A stretch of 64,000 nucleotides of DNA, taken from assembly GCF_003946145.1 (NCBI RefSeq), contig NZ_RHOC01000005.1:1-64000 (forward strand), given 5' to 3'. Under the pieces are notes generated by a model that worked only from the letters and a program-made list of their open reading frames with translations, was not told where the DNA came from and did not search any database. A program made the position numbers and the translations under genes. This document shows, one piece after another, positions 1 to 8,653 of this stretch (position 1 is its first letter; every line of letters starts with the position of its first letter). The DNA is from Levilactobacillus huananensis. GTDB lineage: Bacteria > Bacillota > Bacilli > Lactobacillales > Lactobacillaceae.

Positions 1-159
1 TCGATTGTTGTTACTTTTATTATAAAAGCGAATTGACTTCGCAAATATTGTTTGGGTTTGATACCAAGTATCAAACCGCCCTACACATATTTGGTTTGTC
101 GAAACAATGTTCAGTTTTCAAAGGTCTACCATGTCGCGAATAACTAACTCCGTGACAAC
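1..159 (-). other. rRNA operon leader (16S gene off the left edge)
   Basis: On the minus strand this stretch follows two strong tandem promoters and contains a boxA-like antitermination sequence (CCTTTGAAAACTGAACA, 108-124), the form seen in rRNA leaders and spacers of Bacilli. It also holds a perfect 10-bp hairpin with a 3-nt loop at 55-77. No open reading frame fits. The leader runs leftward off the window, so the 16S gene should start just beyond position 1. The promoters and hairpin are seen directly; the rRNA assignment is inferred from boxA and the promoter layout. Confidence 0.75.
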
Positions 160-165
160 TTTTAA

Positions 166-194
166 AGTATATCATGCTGTCAAAACACTGTCAA
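166..194 (-). promoter_or_regulatory. rRNA promoter P2 (proximal)
   Basis: Minus-strand -35 TTGACA (189-194) and -10 TATACT (166-171) are separated by exactly 17 bp, a near-consensus sigma-A promoter. It is the nearer of two tandem promoters reading into the leader at 1-159. Confidence 0.8.
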
Positions 195-273
195 CAACTT
201 ATTTAAACATTTTATTGAATAAATATCGGGATATCCATCCCCGGTTGAATAAATATTCTTAACAACGATTACT

Positions 274-302
274 ACTATATCAATAATTAAACTGACCGTC
301 AA
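274..302 (-). promoter_or_regulatory. rRNA promoter P1 (distal)
   Basis: Minus-strand -35 TTGACG (297-302) and -10 TATAGT (274-279) with 17-bp spacing lie 108 bp upstream of the second promoter. Tandem strong promoters are typical of rRNA operons. Confidence 0.7.
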
Positions 303-477
303 GCCTTTTTAACAATTAATCTAGCTGGTGTTTCTCACCGCTGCAACGGAATATTCATAATTTGACAACAGAAAATAGTTTACCAATAACAGCCACACTG
401 GTCAACCCCTAAATGCATATTTAACAAAAAACGTTTCGTCGACTCCTCTTGAACCCCGCCACAATGGTTAAAACCAC

Positions 478-516
478 AAAAAAAGTTGCATTCAACCAGT
501 AAGGGTTAAATGCAAC
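478..516 (-). terminator. Terminator of the LTA synthase gene
   Basis: A 13-bp near-perfect stem (GTTGCATTTAACC against 485-497) is followed on the minus strand by seven T residues (478-484). It sits directly after the stop codon at 525. Between it and the rRNA promoters (303-477) I see no gene. Confidence 0.8.
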
Positions 517-524
517 TCATCATT

Positions 525-2588
525 CTATTTCAGTTCTGGTGCATCGGTCTTATAGTCCGAGACGGTGCTCTTACCATCATTCTTAGCTAGAACGCTGGTC
601 TTCTCTTCCTTCTGTGCCTCCGCTAACTTTGCCATCGCTGGCGTGTACTTATAGGTAAAGGACGCCTTGTCCACCTTCTTAAAGTTCTTTGGTGAATAGA
701 ACCGTAACAGGTCCCCATAGATGACACGATCAGACAGAGAGAGTTCCGTCGTTACATGATTCTGCAGCTGATCTACTTCCTTCTTTTGTGCCGCCGTCAG
801 TGTGAGGACCTCCCCCGTCTTCGTATCATAGACGGTTCCCCCCACCTTCATATACTTCGGCGAGACAAAGTTACCATTACGAAAGGCCACTGTCTGGTTT
901 CGATTCTTAGCTAATAGATCCTGCCCAAATTGAACCGTATCCTGGTTCTTAACTCCTAAGAGGTCCAACAGTGTAGGCAAGACATCAATTTCACCCCCAT
1001 AGGTATGATTGATGCCCCCCTTCAGACCAGTCGCATGAACCATGAATGGCACCTTCTGAAACTGTGTCAGATCATAACTGGTAATCTTGTCCTTACCCAG
1101 AAGTTGTGCGATAGCTGGTCGATGGTTATTGGAAATCCCATAGTGATCCCCATAGGCCACAATCACACTATTCTTATAAAGACCAACCTTCTTCAGATAG
1201 GTCAAGAACTCCGCAAACGATTGGTCGAGGTAATGTGCCGTCTGAACATATGGGTCCACCGTCTTATCCCCAGTTTTCGTCGCTGGAAAGTCCGTATTCT
1301 TCTTATCTAACTCGTATGGATAATGATTGGTCAATGTTATCATCTTGGCATAGAACGGTTGTGGTAACTGTTCAATGTACTTGGCTGATTGCTTAAAGAA
1401 TATTTTGTCCTTTAGACCATAACCGACACTGTAGCCAGCCTTTTCTGTATAGGCACTGGAACTAAAGAAATACTGGTAGCCCCATGACTTATAGGTATTA
1501 TCCCGGTTCCAGAAACTTGGCACATCCCCATGAAAGGCCGCGCTACTATAACCAGCTTCCTGGCTCAGGATCGCTGGTGCCGCCTGAAACGTGTTCTGTG
1601 TACCATAGGTCGTCATAGCCGACCCCTGTGGCAATCCAAACAGTGAGTTTTCAAGCATCATTTCAGCATCAGACGTCTTTCCTTGTGCAACCTGATTATA
1701 GAAGTTGTCAAAAGACAGTGTATTCTCGTTATGATAGAACTTGTTTAGAGTTGGGGTCACTTCTTTACCATCCACTTTGTAATCAATTAAGAATTGTTGG
1801 AAACTCTCCAAGTGAATAATAAAAACGTTCTTCCCCTTCTCCTTACCATAATAGGAGACATTGGGACTAACTCGGTTCTGTTTCAAGTACTTCAGAACAC
1901 TCTTCATGTCCGACGCATTAGCACTAGCCCGTGTTGCACTTTCCTTCTGCGTCTGATAAGCATTAAATGCCGCATACTCGTTCAGACCTAGATACTTAAC
2001 GATATAATTGTTATCAAAGGTCCGCGTCAATAGCCCGGATCGGTCTGCATTCGCCATTCCAAACTCTGCAAACATCAACCCAAATGACAATACCGTAATC
2101 GACAATGCATACCGCCGTTTGAATGGCCGTGGGTCGATTCGAATCACATGGGTGACCAATAAGATGATTAACACGATAATATCAACGTAAACGAAGAAAT
2201 CATACAGGTGAGTGATCTGAGCTAGACTCTTACCCAGATTATTTCCAACATCACTTGAGCCTTTCATAATCCCAAACGACAGAAAATCAGAGAACTCTCT
2301 GTAATACACAACGTTGGCAAAAATCCAGGTAGATTCTAGCACGTCGATAATCAGCATTAGCCAGTAGGCTAATCTGCCCCGAAAATACAGGGCAATCCCG
2401 AATACCAACAGAGCGGCCGGTAGTGGGTTAATTAGTAGTAAAAACTGCTGCACACTGCCCTTAGCACCTAAGGTAAACTCAGTCTGATAGGCAATGTATG
2501 TTTTTACCCAAAATAAAACGACGATTAACAGGAAAAAGCCCATACGGGTGTTTAACCAATTCGTCTTCCGCTTAAAAAAATTCGCCAT
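525..2588 (-). CDS. ltaS: LtaS-type lipoteichoic acid synthase
   Basis: Membrane enzyme that polymerises the glycerol-phosphate chain of lipoteichoic acid from phosphatidylglycerol. The 687-aa protein has about five N-terminal membrane helices (to about residue 180) and an extracellular sulfatase-fold domain. Visible are the metal ligand E261 (LES motif), the catalytic threonine T305 in QGKTSDAE, a TNHYPY segment and the YGDHYG metal site. An ANA sequence at 223-225 resembles the signal-peptidase cleavage site of LtaS linkers. The ATG start follows GGAGGCAGTCTC. It lies next to LafA/LafB-type glycolipid genes, which would supply its lipid anchor. Lactobacilli often carry more than one LtaS-like protein, so it could be a primase/paralogue rather than the main synthase. 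Confidence 0.88.
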   Translation of the reverse strand: MANFFKRKTNWLNTRMGFFLLIVVLFWVKTYIAYQTEFTLGAKGSVQQFLLLINPLPAALLVFGIALYFRGRLAYWLMLIIDVLESTWIFANVVYYREFSDFLSFGIMKGSSDVGNNLGKSLAQITHLYDFFVYVDIIVLIILLVTHVIRIDPRPFKRRYALSITVLSFGLMFAEFGMANADRSGLLTRTFDNNYIVKYLGLNEYAAFNAYQTQKESATRASANASDMKSVLKYLKQNRVSPNVSYYGKEKGKNVFIIHLESFQQFLIDYKVDGKEVTPTLNKFYHNENTLSFDNFYNQVAQGKTSDAEMMLENSLFGLPQGSAMTTYGTQNTFQAAPAILSQEAGYSSAAFHGDVPSFWNRDNTYKSWGYQYFFSSSAYTEKAGYSVGYGLKDKIFFKQSAKYIEQLPQPFYAKMITLTNHYPYELDKKNTDFPATKTGDKTVDPYVQTAHYLDQSFAEFLTYLKKVGLYKNSVIVAYGDHYGISNNHRPAIAQLLGKDKITSYDLTQFQKVPFMVHATGLKGGINHTYGGEIDVLPTLLDLLGVKNQDTVQFGQDLLAKNRNQTVAFRNGNFVSPKYMKVGGTVYDTKTGEVLTLTAAQKKEVDQLQNHVTTELSLSDRVIYGDLLRFYSPKNFKKVDKASFTYKYTPAMAKLAEAQKEEKTSVLAKNDGKSTVSDYKTDAPELK

Positions 2589-2699
2589 GAGACTGCCTCC
2601 ACATAATAATTAACATCATTCAAGTATAGCTGATATCATCGGGTAATCAATCCGATTGCAGAACCTTTGGAAAAATTCAATCTTTTCCCGATATAATAA

Positions 2700-2730
2700 A
2701 AAAACAAAACTATGGCACCCATAGTTTTGT
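2700..2730 (-). terminator. Terminator after the YkuJ-family gene
   Basis: A perfect 12-bp stem (ACAAAACTATGG, loop of 3) at 2704-2730 is followed on the minus strand by a run of T residues. It overlaps the stop codon of the upstream gene. Confidence 0.8.
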
Positions 2731-2966
2731 TAGTTATCCGTCAGTAAATCAAATAGTTCGATAGCCACCAAGTCGATGTTATCAAATTCAAAAGTCGTTT
2801 CCGGATTATGTTCGGTTAACGTGTAGGTGTGAGTAGCTTGGTTAAAGACAACCGTTGCCTGCTCAACGCCTTCCTTTTCAAAACGACGGGGCTGTGGCTC
2901 GTCGGTAGCATCCTCTTGCATCGCCTTTAAGCGATTGATGATGCCAATCAGTTGAGATTCTTCCAT
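2730..2966 (-). CDS. YkuJ-family (DUF1797) small protein
   Basis: A 78-aa cytosolic protein of unknown function. The start (IGIINRLKAMQ) and end (FDNIDLVAIELFDLL) match the conserved ends of the Bacillus YkuJ/DUF1797 family. The ATG at 2966 is chosen over upstream starts because AAAGGGG lies 7 nt before it. It follows the YbhN-type gene on the same strand by 87 nt and is probably the last gene of the laf transcript, ending at a strong terminator. The family function is not established, so none is proposed. Confidence 0.75.
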   Translation of the reverse strand: MEESQLIGIINRLKAMQEDATDEPQPRRFEKEGVEQATVVFNQATHTYTLTEHNPETTFEFDNIDLVAIELFDLLTDN

Positions 2967-3053
2967 GATTGGTCCCCTTTCTAGCTTTCCACTAATGATT
3001 TTACCAAACTTGGGGCCATATGACACGCCCAAATCAAGAAAAACTCATTGATT

Positions 3054-4079
3054 TCATGAATCTGAGTCCTCAGTCACCCGATCTGGTCGAATGACCATCG
3101 CCACTAATCCAGCCAACATCCCAAAGTAGTACGTCAATAACCGCCAGAGAATCATGGCTAGCACCAGTTTACTGCTCGAAGAAATATAACTCCGGAAGAT
3201 CATTTCAAAGCTATACTCCGCCCCACCGGCACCGCCGGGAATTGGAAAAAGTGAAATGACCATCACGATCAGAATGTGGAAACTCGTGACCATGACGATA
3301 TTTGCCGATGTGTAACCAAGGGCTAACATAATGAAGTACGGAATCAAGTAATAAAAAGCCAGCTGGAAGAACGTGATTACAAAGACCCGTAGCATCAGCT
3401 TCCCTTTCCCACTAATTCGAACACTCTCGGCATAGAAGGAATCGATCTTACTATTGATATTATGTGACATCCGTTCGTAACGTTCTGGCTTCACAAACCA
3501 CTTCACCGGGTAAAGGACGATGGTCACCATTTTCTTGGTAAAGTTATACCAGAACATGACCATCAATAACCCCACAATAACCGCCAGATGAATGCAGAAC
3601 CCAAAGACTACCAGCCAGACCAAAGCATGGAGCTTATCCTGAATTTGGTTAAACCCAATCATCAAAGCAATTAAAAAATTAATGACAATCATAGATTGAT
3701 AGACCACAAATTTCATTAATAGAACCGAACTCGCCTTCCCTGCATCGATCCCCGTTTGCATCAGGGCAATGAGTTGGGCGGGCTGACCGCCTGAAGAGAA
3801 CGGCGTAATCCCATTAAAGAGTTGTTCCACCATGGGGATCCGTAAAGCATCCTTAAAGGTGAAACCGGTAATTCGATCGGAGATAAAGACTTTCACAATC
3901 CAGGCTTCTAGCCCCAGGTAGATGACCATACAGGCCACGGCTACCCCAAACCACCAAAAATTAATGTGAACAAAATCGTTCACGAGGACGGAAAATTTAA
4001 TGTCCCGGAGTGAATAGGTGAAAATCGCAATTCCCACCAAAAACATAATCGTTAGAACCCACTTATTTCGACGGGACAT
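3054..4079 (-). CDS. YbhN-family flippase-like membrane protein
   Basis: A 341-aa polytopic protein (about eight membrane helices) of the lysylphosphatidylglycerol synthase TM-region/UPF0104 family. The segment GGAGGAEYSFEMIF near residue 285 and the FSSGGQPAQ loop near residue 97 are typical. It lacks the C-terminal aminoacyl-transferase domain of MprF, so it is not an MprF. The ATG start follows a GTGAGGTC site inside the end of the LafB gene, one base after its stop, indicating translational coupling. Fixed position after two glycolipid glycosyltransferases suggests a role in handling glycolipids or the LTA anchor; that role is inference. Confidence 0.75.
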   Translation of the reverse strand: MSRRNKWVLTIMFLVGIAIFTYSLRDIKFSVLVNDFVHINFWWFGVAVACMVIYLGLEAWIVKVFISDRITGFTFKDALRIPMVEQLFNGITPFSSGGQPAQLIALMQTGIDAGKASSVLLMKFVVYQSMIVINFLIALMIGFNQIQDKLHALVWLVVFGFCIHLAVIVGLLMVMFWYNFTKKMVTIVLYPVKWFVKPERYERMSHNINSKIDSFYAESVRISGKGKLMLRVFVITFFQLAFYYLIPYFIMLALGYTSANIVMVTSFHILIVMVISLFPIPGGAGGAEYSFEMIFRSYISSSSKLVLAMILWRLLTYYFGMLAGLVAMVIRPDRVTEDSDS

Positions 4080-4080
4080 G

Positions 4081-5106
4081 TCACGACCTCACTTTTGCTT
4101 GTTGCTGATAGAATTGCCGCCAGATCTCCGCCAAGTGGGCCTCAGAATAGCGCTCCGCGGCTGCCAAGCTTTGCTGGTGCCAGTGTTCCATGGCCGTTGG
4201 ATTCTGAGATAAATCATGGAGCTGCTGATTCATCTCATCATAATTCTTGGCCGGTTGATAGTCACCAGCGATAATGGCCTGATACAGATCCAGATCACGC
4301 AATAATACTGGTGTCCCAGTACTAAAGGCTTCTAACACGGACATTGGAAAAAGTTCGTTAAACGACGGCAGTAAGAAAAGATCTGCCATATTGTAATAGT
4401 CCACCAGCTTGGCACGATCGACAATCCCTGGAAAGCTCAGATTGGCTGGTGGATCATCGACAACCTTCTTCAACGCAGCATAACCATCCGTCATCCGACC
4501 AAATGAAAAACCACCGGCCCAGATAAATTGAATATCTGGATTGTTTTTGGCCAATTTAATAAAGTCAAAGAGTCCCTTACGTTCCTGAATCTGGCCGATA
4601 CCCAACACCGTAAAGCGCTTAGCATCATACTCGTACTTTTGGCGTAAAGCCACCTGCCGGGCATGATCCACTGGATAAAACTCCTTGCGGCTCACAAAGT
4701 TGGGAATGTAAGTCACCCGCTCAGCAGGAATTCCGTATGCCACTAACTTGGGAATAAAAGTCGGGTTGACCACAACAATGTGGTCCATCCGCTTATAGAA
4801 CGCAATGACATATTTATAGAAAATTGACCGAAATGGCTGCGGAATCTTTAGACTCCCTTCAAGTGTCTCCGGCAAGAAATGAACGTAGCCAATTTTACGG
4901 CCGCGTCCAGGCAGAAATGTCGATAAATAGTAGGTCGGGTTAATCGTGTGGTAATGCGTGACGTCGACCCGACTGTATTTGTTAACCGTAACCTGAAACT
5001 CATCGTGCAGTCGCGTCTTTAACAAATTCATTAATTCATTGTAAGCACTCCCTACACCCTGACCCTTCACAGAATCAGCTGTGGAGAACATATTAATTTT
5101 AAGCAT
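4081..5106 (-). CDS. lafB: LafB/CpoA-type glycolipid glycosyltransferase (GT4)
   Basis: A 341-aa GT4 enzyme, predicted to add the second sugar to monoglucosyl-diacylglycerol, giving the disaccharide anchor of LTA at the inner face of the membrane. N-terminal acceptor domain with HYHTINPTYY; C-terminal donor domain with GIGQIQERKG and the E-x7-E type motif SFNELFPMSVLEA. The ATG at 5106 is chosen because AAGGGAG lies 7 nt upstream; an in-frame TTG just before it lacks spacing. It follows the LafA gene by 16 nt. Length and order match the LafA-LafB (Listeria) or Spr0982-CpoA (pneumococcus) pairs. The second sugar, glucose or galactose, cannot be read from sequence. Confidence 0.8.
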   Translation of the reverse strand: MLKINMFSTADSVKGQGVGSAYNELMNLLKTRLHDEFQVTVNKYSRVDVTHYHTINPTYYLSTFLPGRGRKIGYVHFLPETLEGSLKIPQPFRSIFYKYVIAFYKRMDHIVVVNPTFIPKLVAYGIPAERVTYIPNFVSRKEFYPVDHARQVALRQKYEYDAKRFTVLGIGQIQERKGLFDFIKLAKNNPDIQFIWAGGFSFGRMTDGYAALKKVVDDPPANLSFPGIVDRAKLVDYYNMADLFLLPSFNELFPMSVLEAFSTGTPVLLRDLDLYQAIIAGDYQPAKNYDEMNQQLHDLSQNPTAMEHWHQQSLAAAERYSEAHLAEIWRQFYQQQAKVRS

Positions 5107-5122
5107 CAAATAACTCCCTTAA

Positions 5123-6301
5123 TCAATCACTAAAATCCGGCGTATCCTCATGCGCCTCTTCGTAACTGGCCTGGGCGTCCTGATAAAAGGAAATAACCCG
5201 TTGACCAAAAGTATCGGCGGAGATTTCTGCCAACTTGCGTGCAAGCAGTTCTGGATTCTGTTCTTCATCCCCGTGACGCAAGTAATCCACCACGTTCGCC
5301 ACCAACTGATCTTCCGTCGAGAAGGTCACACCAAGCGCCCTGTCCGACAACAAGTCATCCGTATAGGGACTGGTCATGACCACGATCTTGGTTCCGGCAG
5401 CCATGGCTTCAATATAGGTCAGCCCTTGCGACTCTGAATCGGAAGACGAAAGGAAGACATTAGCCATGTGGTAATAGTGGAATACTTCGTCGTTATCAAT
5501 CTCACCGGTAAAGGTAATGTGGTCCATCAACCCAGCATCCTGAGCTTGTTGTTCCAAATCCGCCTTAGCCGGGCCATCCCCAACAATCAGCAGCTGTGCC
5601 TCGGGCACTTGTGCTAAAATCCGAGGCATAGCCGCAATGCTAGCCTTGATATTCTTTTCGTAGGCCAAACGACTCAACGACAAAATCACTGGCGTATCGG
5701 GTTCATAACCCCATTGGCGTCGCAGGTTTTCCGTGTCTGGTTGCTCATATTGATGAAGGTTTACCCCAGTTGGAATAATTCGAATTGGGGTTTTAACCCC
5801 ATAATCGGTTAAGGTACTCAACACTCGGTCACTAGGAGCAACCACACCAGTCAAATGGTAGCAAAAGGCCAGTGTCGCCTGCTTCACATGCACCGGTTTT
5901 AAAATCTTACCATTAGCGACGTAGTGCAGATAATCCTCATACATGGTGTGATAGGTATGTAAACAGGGAATTTCCAGGTTCCGCGCCACGAACTTTCCGA
6001 TCCACCCCATCGAGAATTCCGTCTGTGTATGCACAATGTCCAAGTTCAGTTCCTTGGCAATTTGATAGGCTTGGAACAGCCCGCGCACCGCGATCCGTCT
6101 GTCCGTAAACGAAACAAACGGAATGCTTGAAAACCGAAAGACATTTCGTTCATAAACATTCCGTTCAACGTGTGGGTCGGTCGTGGTAAAGATGTACACT
6201 TGATGGCCCTGTTTTTCTAGTTGATCACGCAGCGTCTTGATCGACGTTGCCACCCCACTCACTTGAGGGAAATAGGTATCTGTAAATAAGCCAATATTCA
6301 T
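5123..6301 (-). CDS. lafA: LafA-type 1,2-diacylglycerol 3-alpha-glucosyltransferase (GT4)
   Basis: A 392-aa GT4 glycosyltransferase that would transfer glucose to diacylglycerol, the first step of the LTA glycolipid anchor. The N-terminal MNIGLFTDTYFPQVSGVATS is the signature of this family; the donor domain shows LSRLAYEKN and SSDSESQGLTYIEAMAAG with the E-x7-E pair. The ATG at 6301 has AAGGGGGA 6 nt upstream; the in-frame TTG at 6307 is badly spaced. First gene of the lafA-lafB-ybhN-ykuJ cluster, with its own promoter at 6368-6396. Confidence 0.83.
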   Translation of the reverse strand: MNIGLFTDTYFPQVSGVATSIKTLRDQLEKQGHQVYIFTTTDPHVERNVYERNVFRFSSIPFVSFTDRRIAVRGLFQAYQIAKELNLDIVHTQTEFSMGWIGKFVARNLEIPCLHTYHTMYEDYLHYVANGKILKPVHVKQATLAFCYHLTGVVAPSDRVLSTLTDYGVKTPIRIIPTGVNLHQYEQPDTENLRRQWGYEPDTPVILSLSRLAYEKNIKASIAAMPRILAQVPEAQLLIVGDGPAKADLEQQAQDAGLMDHITFTGEIDNDEVFHYYHMANVFLSSSDSESQGLTYIEAMAAGTKIVVMTSPYTDDLLSDRALGVTFSTEDQLVANVVDYLRHGDEEQNPELLARKLAEISADTFGQRVISFYQDAQASYEEAHEDTPDFSD

Positions 6302-6367
6302 CGCCAATCCCCCTTGCGTCTGTGTTTGGCTAAACCTTTTCTAACAGCACTAAATACAATCATCACA

Positions 6368-6396
6368 ATTATATGGGTTTGGCTAAGGGATTGCAA
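6368..6396 (-). promoter_or_regulatory. Promoter of the laf operon
   Basis: Minus-strand -35 TTGCAA (6391-6396) and -10 TATAAT (6368-6373) with 17-bp spacing, about 67 bp upstream of the lafA start. Confidence 0.7.
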
Positions 6397-6425
6397 ACCT
6401 CAGCCCCAATCGCAAACAAAATTAA

Positions 6426-6472
6426 AGAGACGGCAACCAAAGCCTTTATGGCTGGTCCCGTCTCCTTGTGGT
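6426..6472 (-). terminator. Terminator of ptsHI
   Basis: Minus-strand stem GGAGACGG...CCGTCTC with an inner ACCAGCC/GGCTTTGGT stem, then T-rich sequence. It lies between the ptsI stop (6489) and the laf promoter. Confidence 0.75.
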
Positions 6473-6488
6473 TTTTCAACTTAAAGCC

Positions 6489-8219
6489 TTATCCCAGAAT
6501 GTCCGGCACGGCGGCCTGAACCATCGTGACGACCTCCTGGCTGGTACTTGCTGAATTAACCGCGGTCTCAGCCAATGAGGTAAGTTCGTGGGCATCCAAC
6601 TGACTAATGAGCTCCCGCGTTTTCAAGATGGCATTAGGTGCCATTGAGAACTCATCTAAGCCCATCCCCAGCAGTAGCGGTACTGCAATAGGGTCGCCAG
6701 CCATCTCGCCACACATTGCAATCGGGATTCCCGCAGCGTGAGCCGCCGAAATAACCCGATCGACTAACCGCAAAACAGCCGGATGGTAAGGCTGATACAA
6801 GTACGCCACATCCTGATTGGTGCGGTCGGCAGCCAAGGTGTACCCGATGAGGTCATTGGTGCCAATACTCATGAAGTCTACCTCGGCGGCAAAGCGGTCG
6901 GCCAACAGGGCTGCGGCAGGTACTTCCACCATCATGCCTACTTCGATCTTGTCCATGGCGACCCGTGCCGTAGTGAGTTTAGCCCGTTCATCGGCATAAA
7001 TAGCCTTGGCCTGGCGTAGCTCATCCAACGTTGTAATCATTGGAAACATGATCCGCAACTTACCGTAAGCCGAGGCCCGAATCAATGCTCGTAATTGGCT
7101 ACGAAACACCTGCTGGTGAGCCAGACTCTGACGAATGGCGCGAGACCCCATAAAGGGATTGGCCTCATCCTGAGCAGGACGATAAGGTAATGGCTTATCC
7201 CCACCAACATCTAGAGTCCGAATGACTACTGGTCGCGGTGCCATGGTCGTTAAAATTCGCCGATAAATCGTAAACTGCTCATCTTCAGAAGGTAAGTGGT
7301 GGGCATCGAGGTACATAAATTCAGTCCGTAATAGGCCGACCGCCTCCGCCCCACCAGCTTCAACACGTGGCAGATCGGCAACCGTTCCCATATTAGCTGC
7401 AAGGGTGACCCCAACACCATCCCTGGAGACCGTGCCGCGATGACGAATACTAGCCAAACGTTCTTGATTCTGTTGGCGTTCAGCCATCTCTTGTTGCGCC
7501 GTTGCAACCGCTTCGTCGTCTGGTGCCACCACAACGTTGCCCTGTGACCCGTTAACGATGACCATGTCACCATTGACAAGTTGCTGCGTGGCAACCTGAG
7601 TACCCACAACCGCTGGCAGATTCAATGAACGGGCCAATATCGACGAATGTGAGGTTCGGCCACCGGTATCGGTGATGAACCCCAAGACCTGTTGCGGATT
7701 GACCGCAATCGTTTCACTGGCTACTAAATCATGCGCCACAACCACCACTGGATCAGTCACAAGCGCGAGATCGGGTAAGTCCACGCCAAGCAACTTGGCA
7801 GTCACCCGCTTGGTCACCGCCCGGTACGTAGCCAGTCGTTGTTGCAGGTACGGATTATTCTGGAGACTCGTCAGCCGTTGTTCAGCATCGTGGGTCACCG
7901 AAAGCAACGCAGCCTCGGCATTGATCCGTTTTTCCTGGATAAGTGCCGTGACTGGATCGACCAGTTCGGCATCCCTAACCATGGCCATTTGCGCAATAAA
8001 AACCTGGGCACGATCCGCACCCAGGTTTTTATTTACACGAGTTTTTATCGTCTCAATATCCGAGGCAGCTGCTACAAGGGCCTGATGGAATCGCTCTATC
8101 TCTTTATCAAGATTTTGAATCGACCGCTGATGAATCTCGAGTTGCGGGTCAACCAGCCGAAAGACTCGGCCACAGGTCAGCCCATCACTCGCAGCAATCC
8201 CCTTGAGCATCGTCTTCAT
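6489..8219 (-). CDS. ptsI: PTS enzyme I (PEP-protein phosphotransferase)
   Basis: Cytosolic enzyme I of the phosphotransferase system; takes phosphate from phosphoenolpyruvate and passes it to HPr. The 576-aa length is standard. The phosphohistidine is H191 in GGRTSHSSILARSL; the C-terminal PEP-binding barrel has LLRTEFMYL, RTLDVGGDKPLPY, FMSIGTNDLIGYTLA and MCGEMAGDP with the conserved cysteine. Its ATG overlaps the ptsH stop codon (TAATG), so the two genes are translationally coupled. Confidence 0.97.
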   Translation of the reverse strand: MKTMLKGIAASDGLTCGRVFRLVDPQLEIHQRSIQNLDKEIERFHQALVAAASDIETIKTRVNKNLGADRAQVFIAQMAMVRDAELVDPVTALIQEKRINAEAALLSVTHDAEQRLTSLQNNPYLQQRLATYRAVTKRVTAKLLGVDLPDLALVTDPVVVVAHDLVASETIAVNPQQVLGFITDTGGRTSHSSILARSLNLPAVVGTQVATQQLVNGDMVIVNGSQGNVVVAPDDEAVATAQQEMAERQQNQERLASIRHRGTVSRDGVGVTLAANMGTVADLPRVEAGGAEAVGLLRTEFMYLDAHHLPSEDEQFTIYRRILTTMAPRPVVIRTLDVGGDKPLPYRPAQDEANPFMGSRAIRQSLAHQQVFRSQLRALIRASAYGKLRIMFPMITTLDELRQAKAIYADERAKLTTARVAMDKIEVGMMVEVPAAALLADRFAAEVDFMSIGTNDLIGYTLAADRTNQDVAYLYQPYHPAVLRLVDRVISAAHAAGIPIAMCGEMAGDPIAVPLLLGMGLDEFSMAPNAILKTRELISQLDAHELTSLAETAVNSASTSQEVVTMVQAAVPDILG

Positions 8220-8485
8220 TATTTAGATAAACCCTCTTTTACCATGGTATCTGCAACAGCCTTCATTGCGTCGGCTTCGTCATCACCATCGGTAGTGATC
8301 GTAATGTCAGCGTTTTGGCCGACACCCAATGACATAACACCCATGATAGACTTCAAGTTAACGGACTTGTCTTGGTACTGCAAGCTAACCTCTGAGGTGT
8401 ACTTGCTAGCTGCCTGAACTAATAAGGTTGCAGGACGGGCATGGATACCAGTTTCAGATGTGACATGAAATTCGCGTTTTTCCAT
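8219..8485 (-). CDS. ptsH: HPr phosphocarrier protein
   Basis: 88-aa phosphocarrier of the PTS and, as Ser46-phosphate, co-effector of CcpA. H15 (GIHARPAT) is the enzyme I target and S46 ([11 protein letters not shown]) is the HPr-kinase site. The ATG at 8485 matches the family N-terminus and follows AAAGGAG; a longer reading frame upstream is leader sequence. First gene of ptsHI. Confidence 0.97.
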   Translation of the reverse strand: MEKREFHVTSETGIHARPATLLVQAASKYTSEVSLQYQDKSVNLKSIMGVMSLGVGQNADITITTDGDDEADAMKAVADTMVKEGLSK

Positions 8486-8592
8486 AATTGATCGATCTCC
8501 TTTAAGCTTAGGTTGACTTCTTATTGACGATGGCTCGTCTTGACCTTGCGCAGTGGTCAAACAACCATTGAACGAGTCATGCCTACCTACTA

Positions 8593-8621
8593 AGAATATC
8601 AATCTAGCCACTAAATTACAA
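8593..8621 (-). promoter_or_regulatory. Promoter of ptsHI
   Basis: Minus-strand -35 TTGTAA (8616-8621) and -10 TATTCT (8593-8598), 17-bp spacing. The resulting leader of about 100 nt contains an imperfect stem-loop built on TTGACC/GGTCAA and CTCGT/ACGAG (roughly 8525-8575). Confidence 0.6.
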
Positions 8622-8628
8622 GTTGTTA

Positions 8629-8643
8629 GTGAACCGCTTACAT
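8629..8643 (-). promoter_or_regulatory. Possible cre (CcpA) site upstream of ptsHI
   Basis: Minus-strand ATGTAAGCGGTTCAC agrees with the cre consensus WTGNAANCGNWNNCW except at the last two positions, and lies just upstream of the ptsH -35. The match is partial and the role is inferred. Confidence 0.35.
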
Positions 8644-8653
8644 AAAAAATTCG

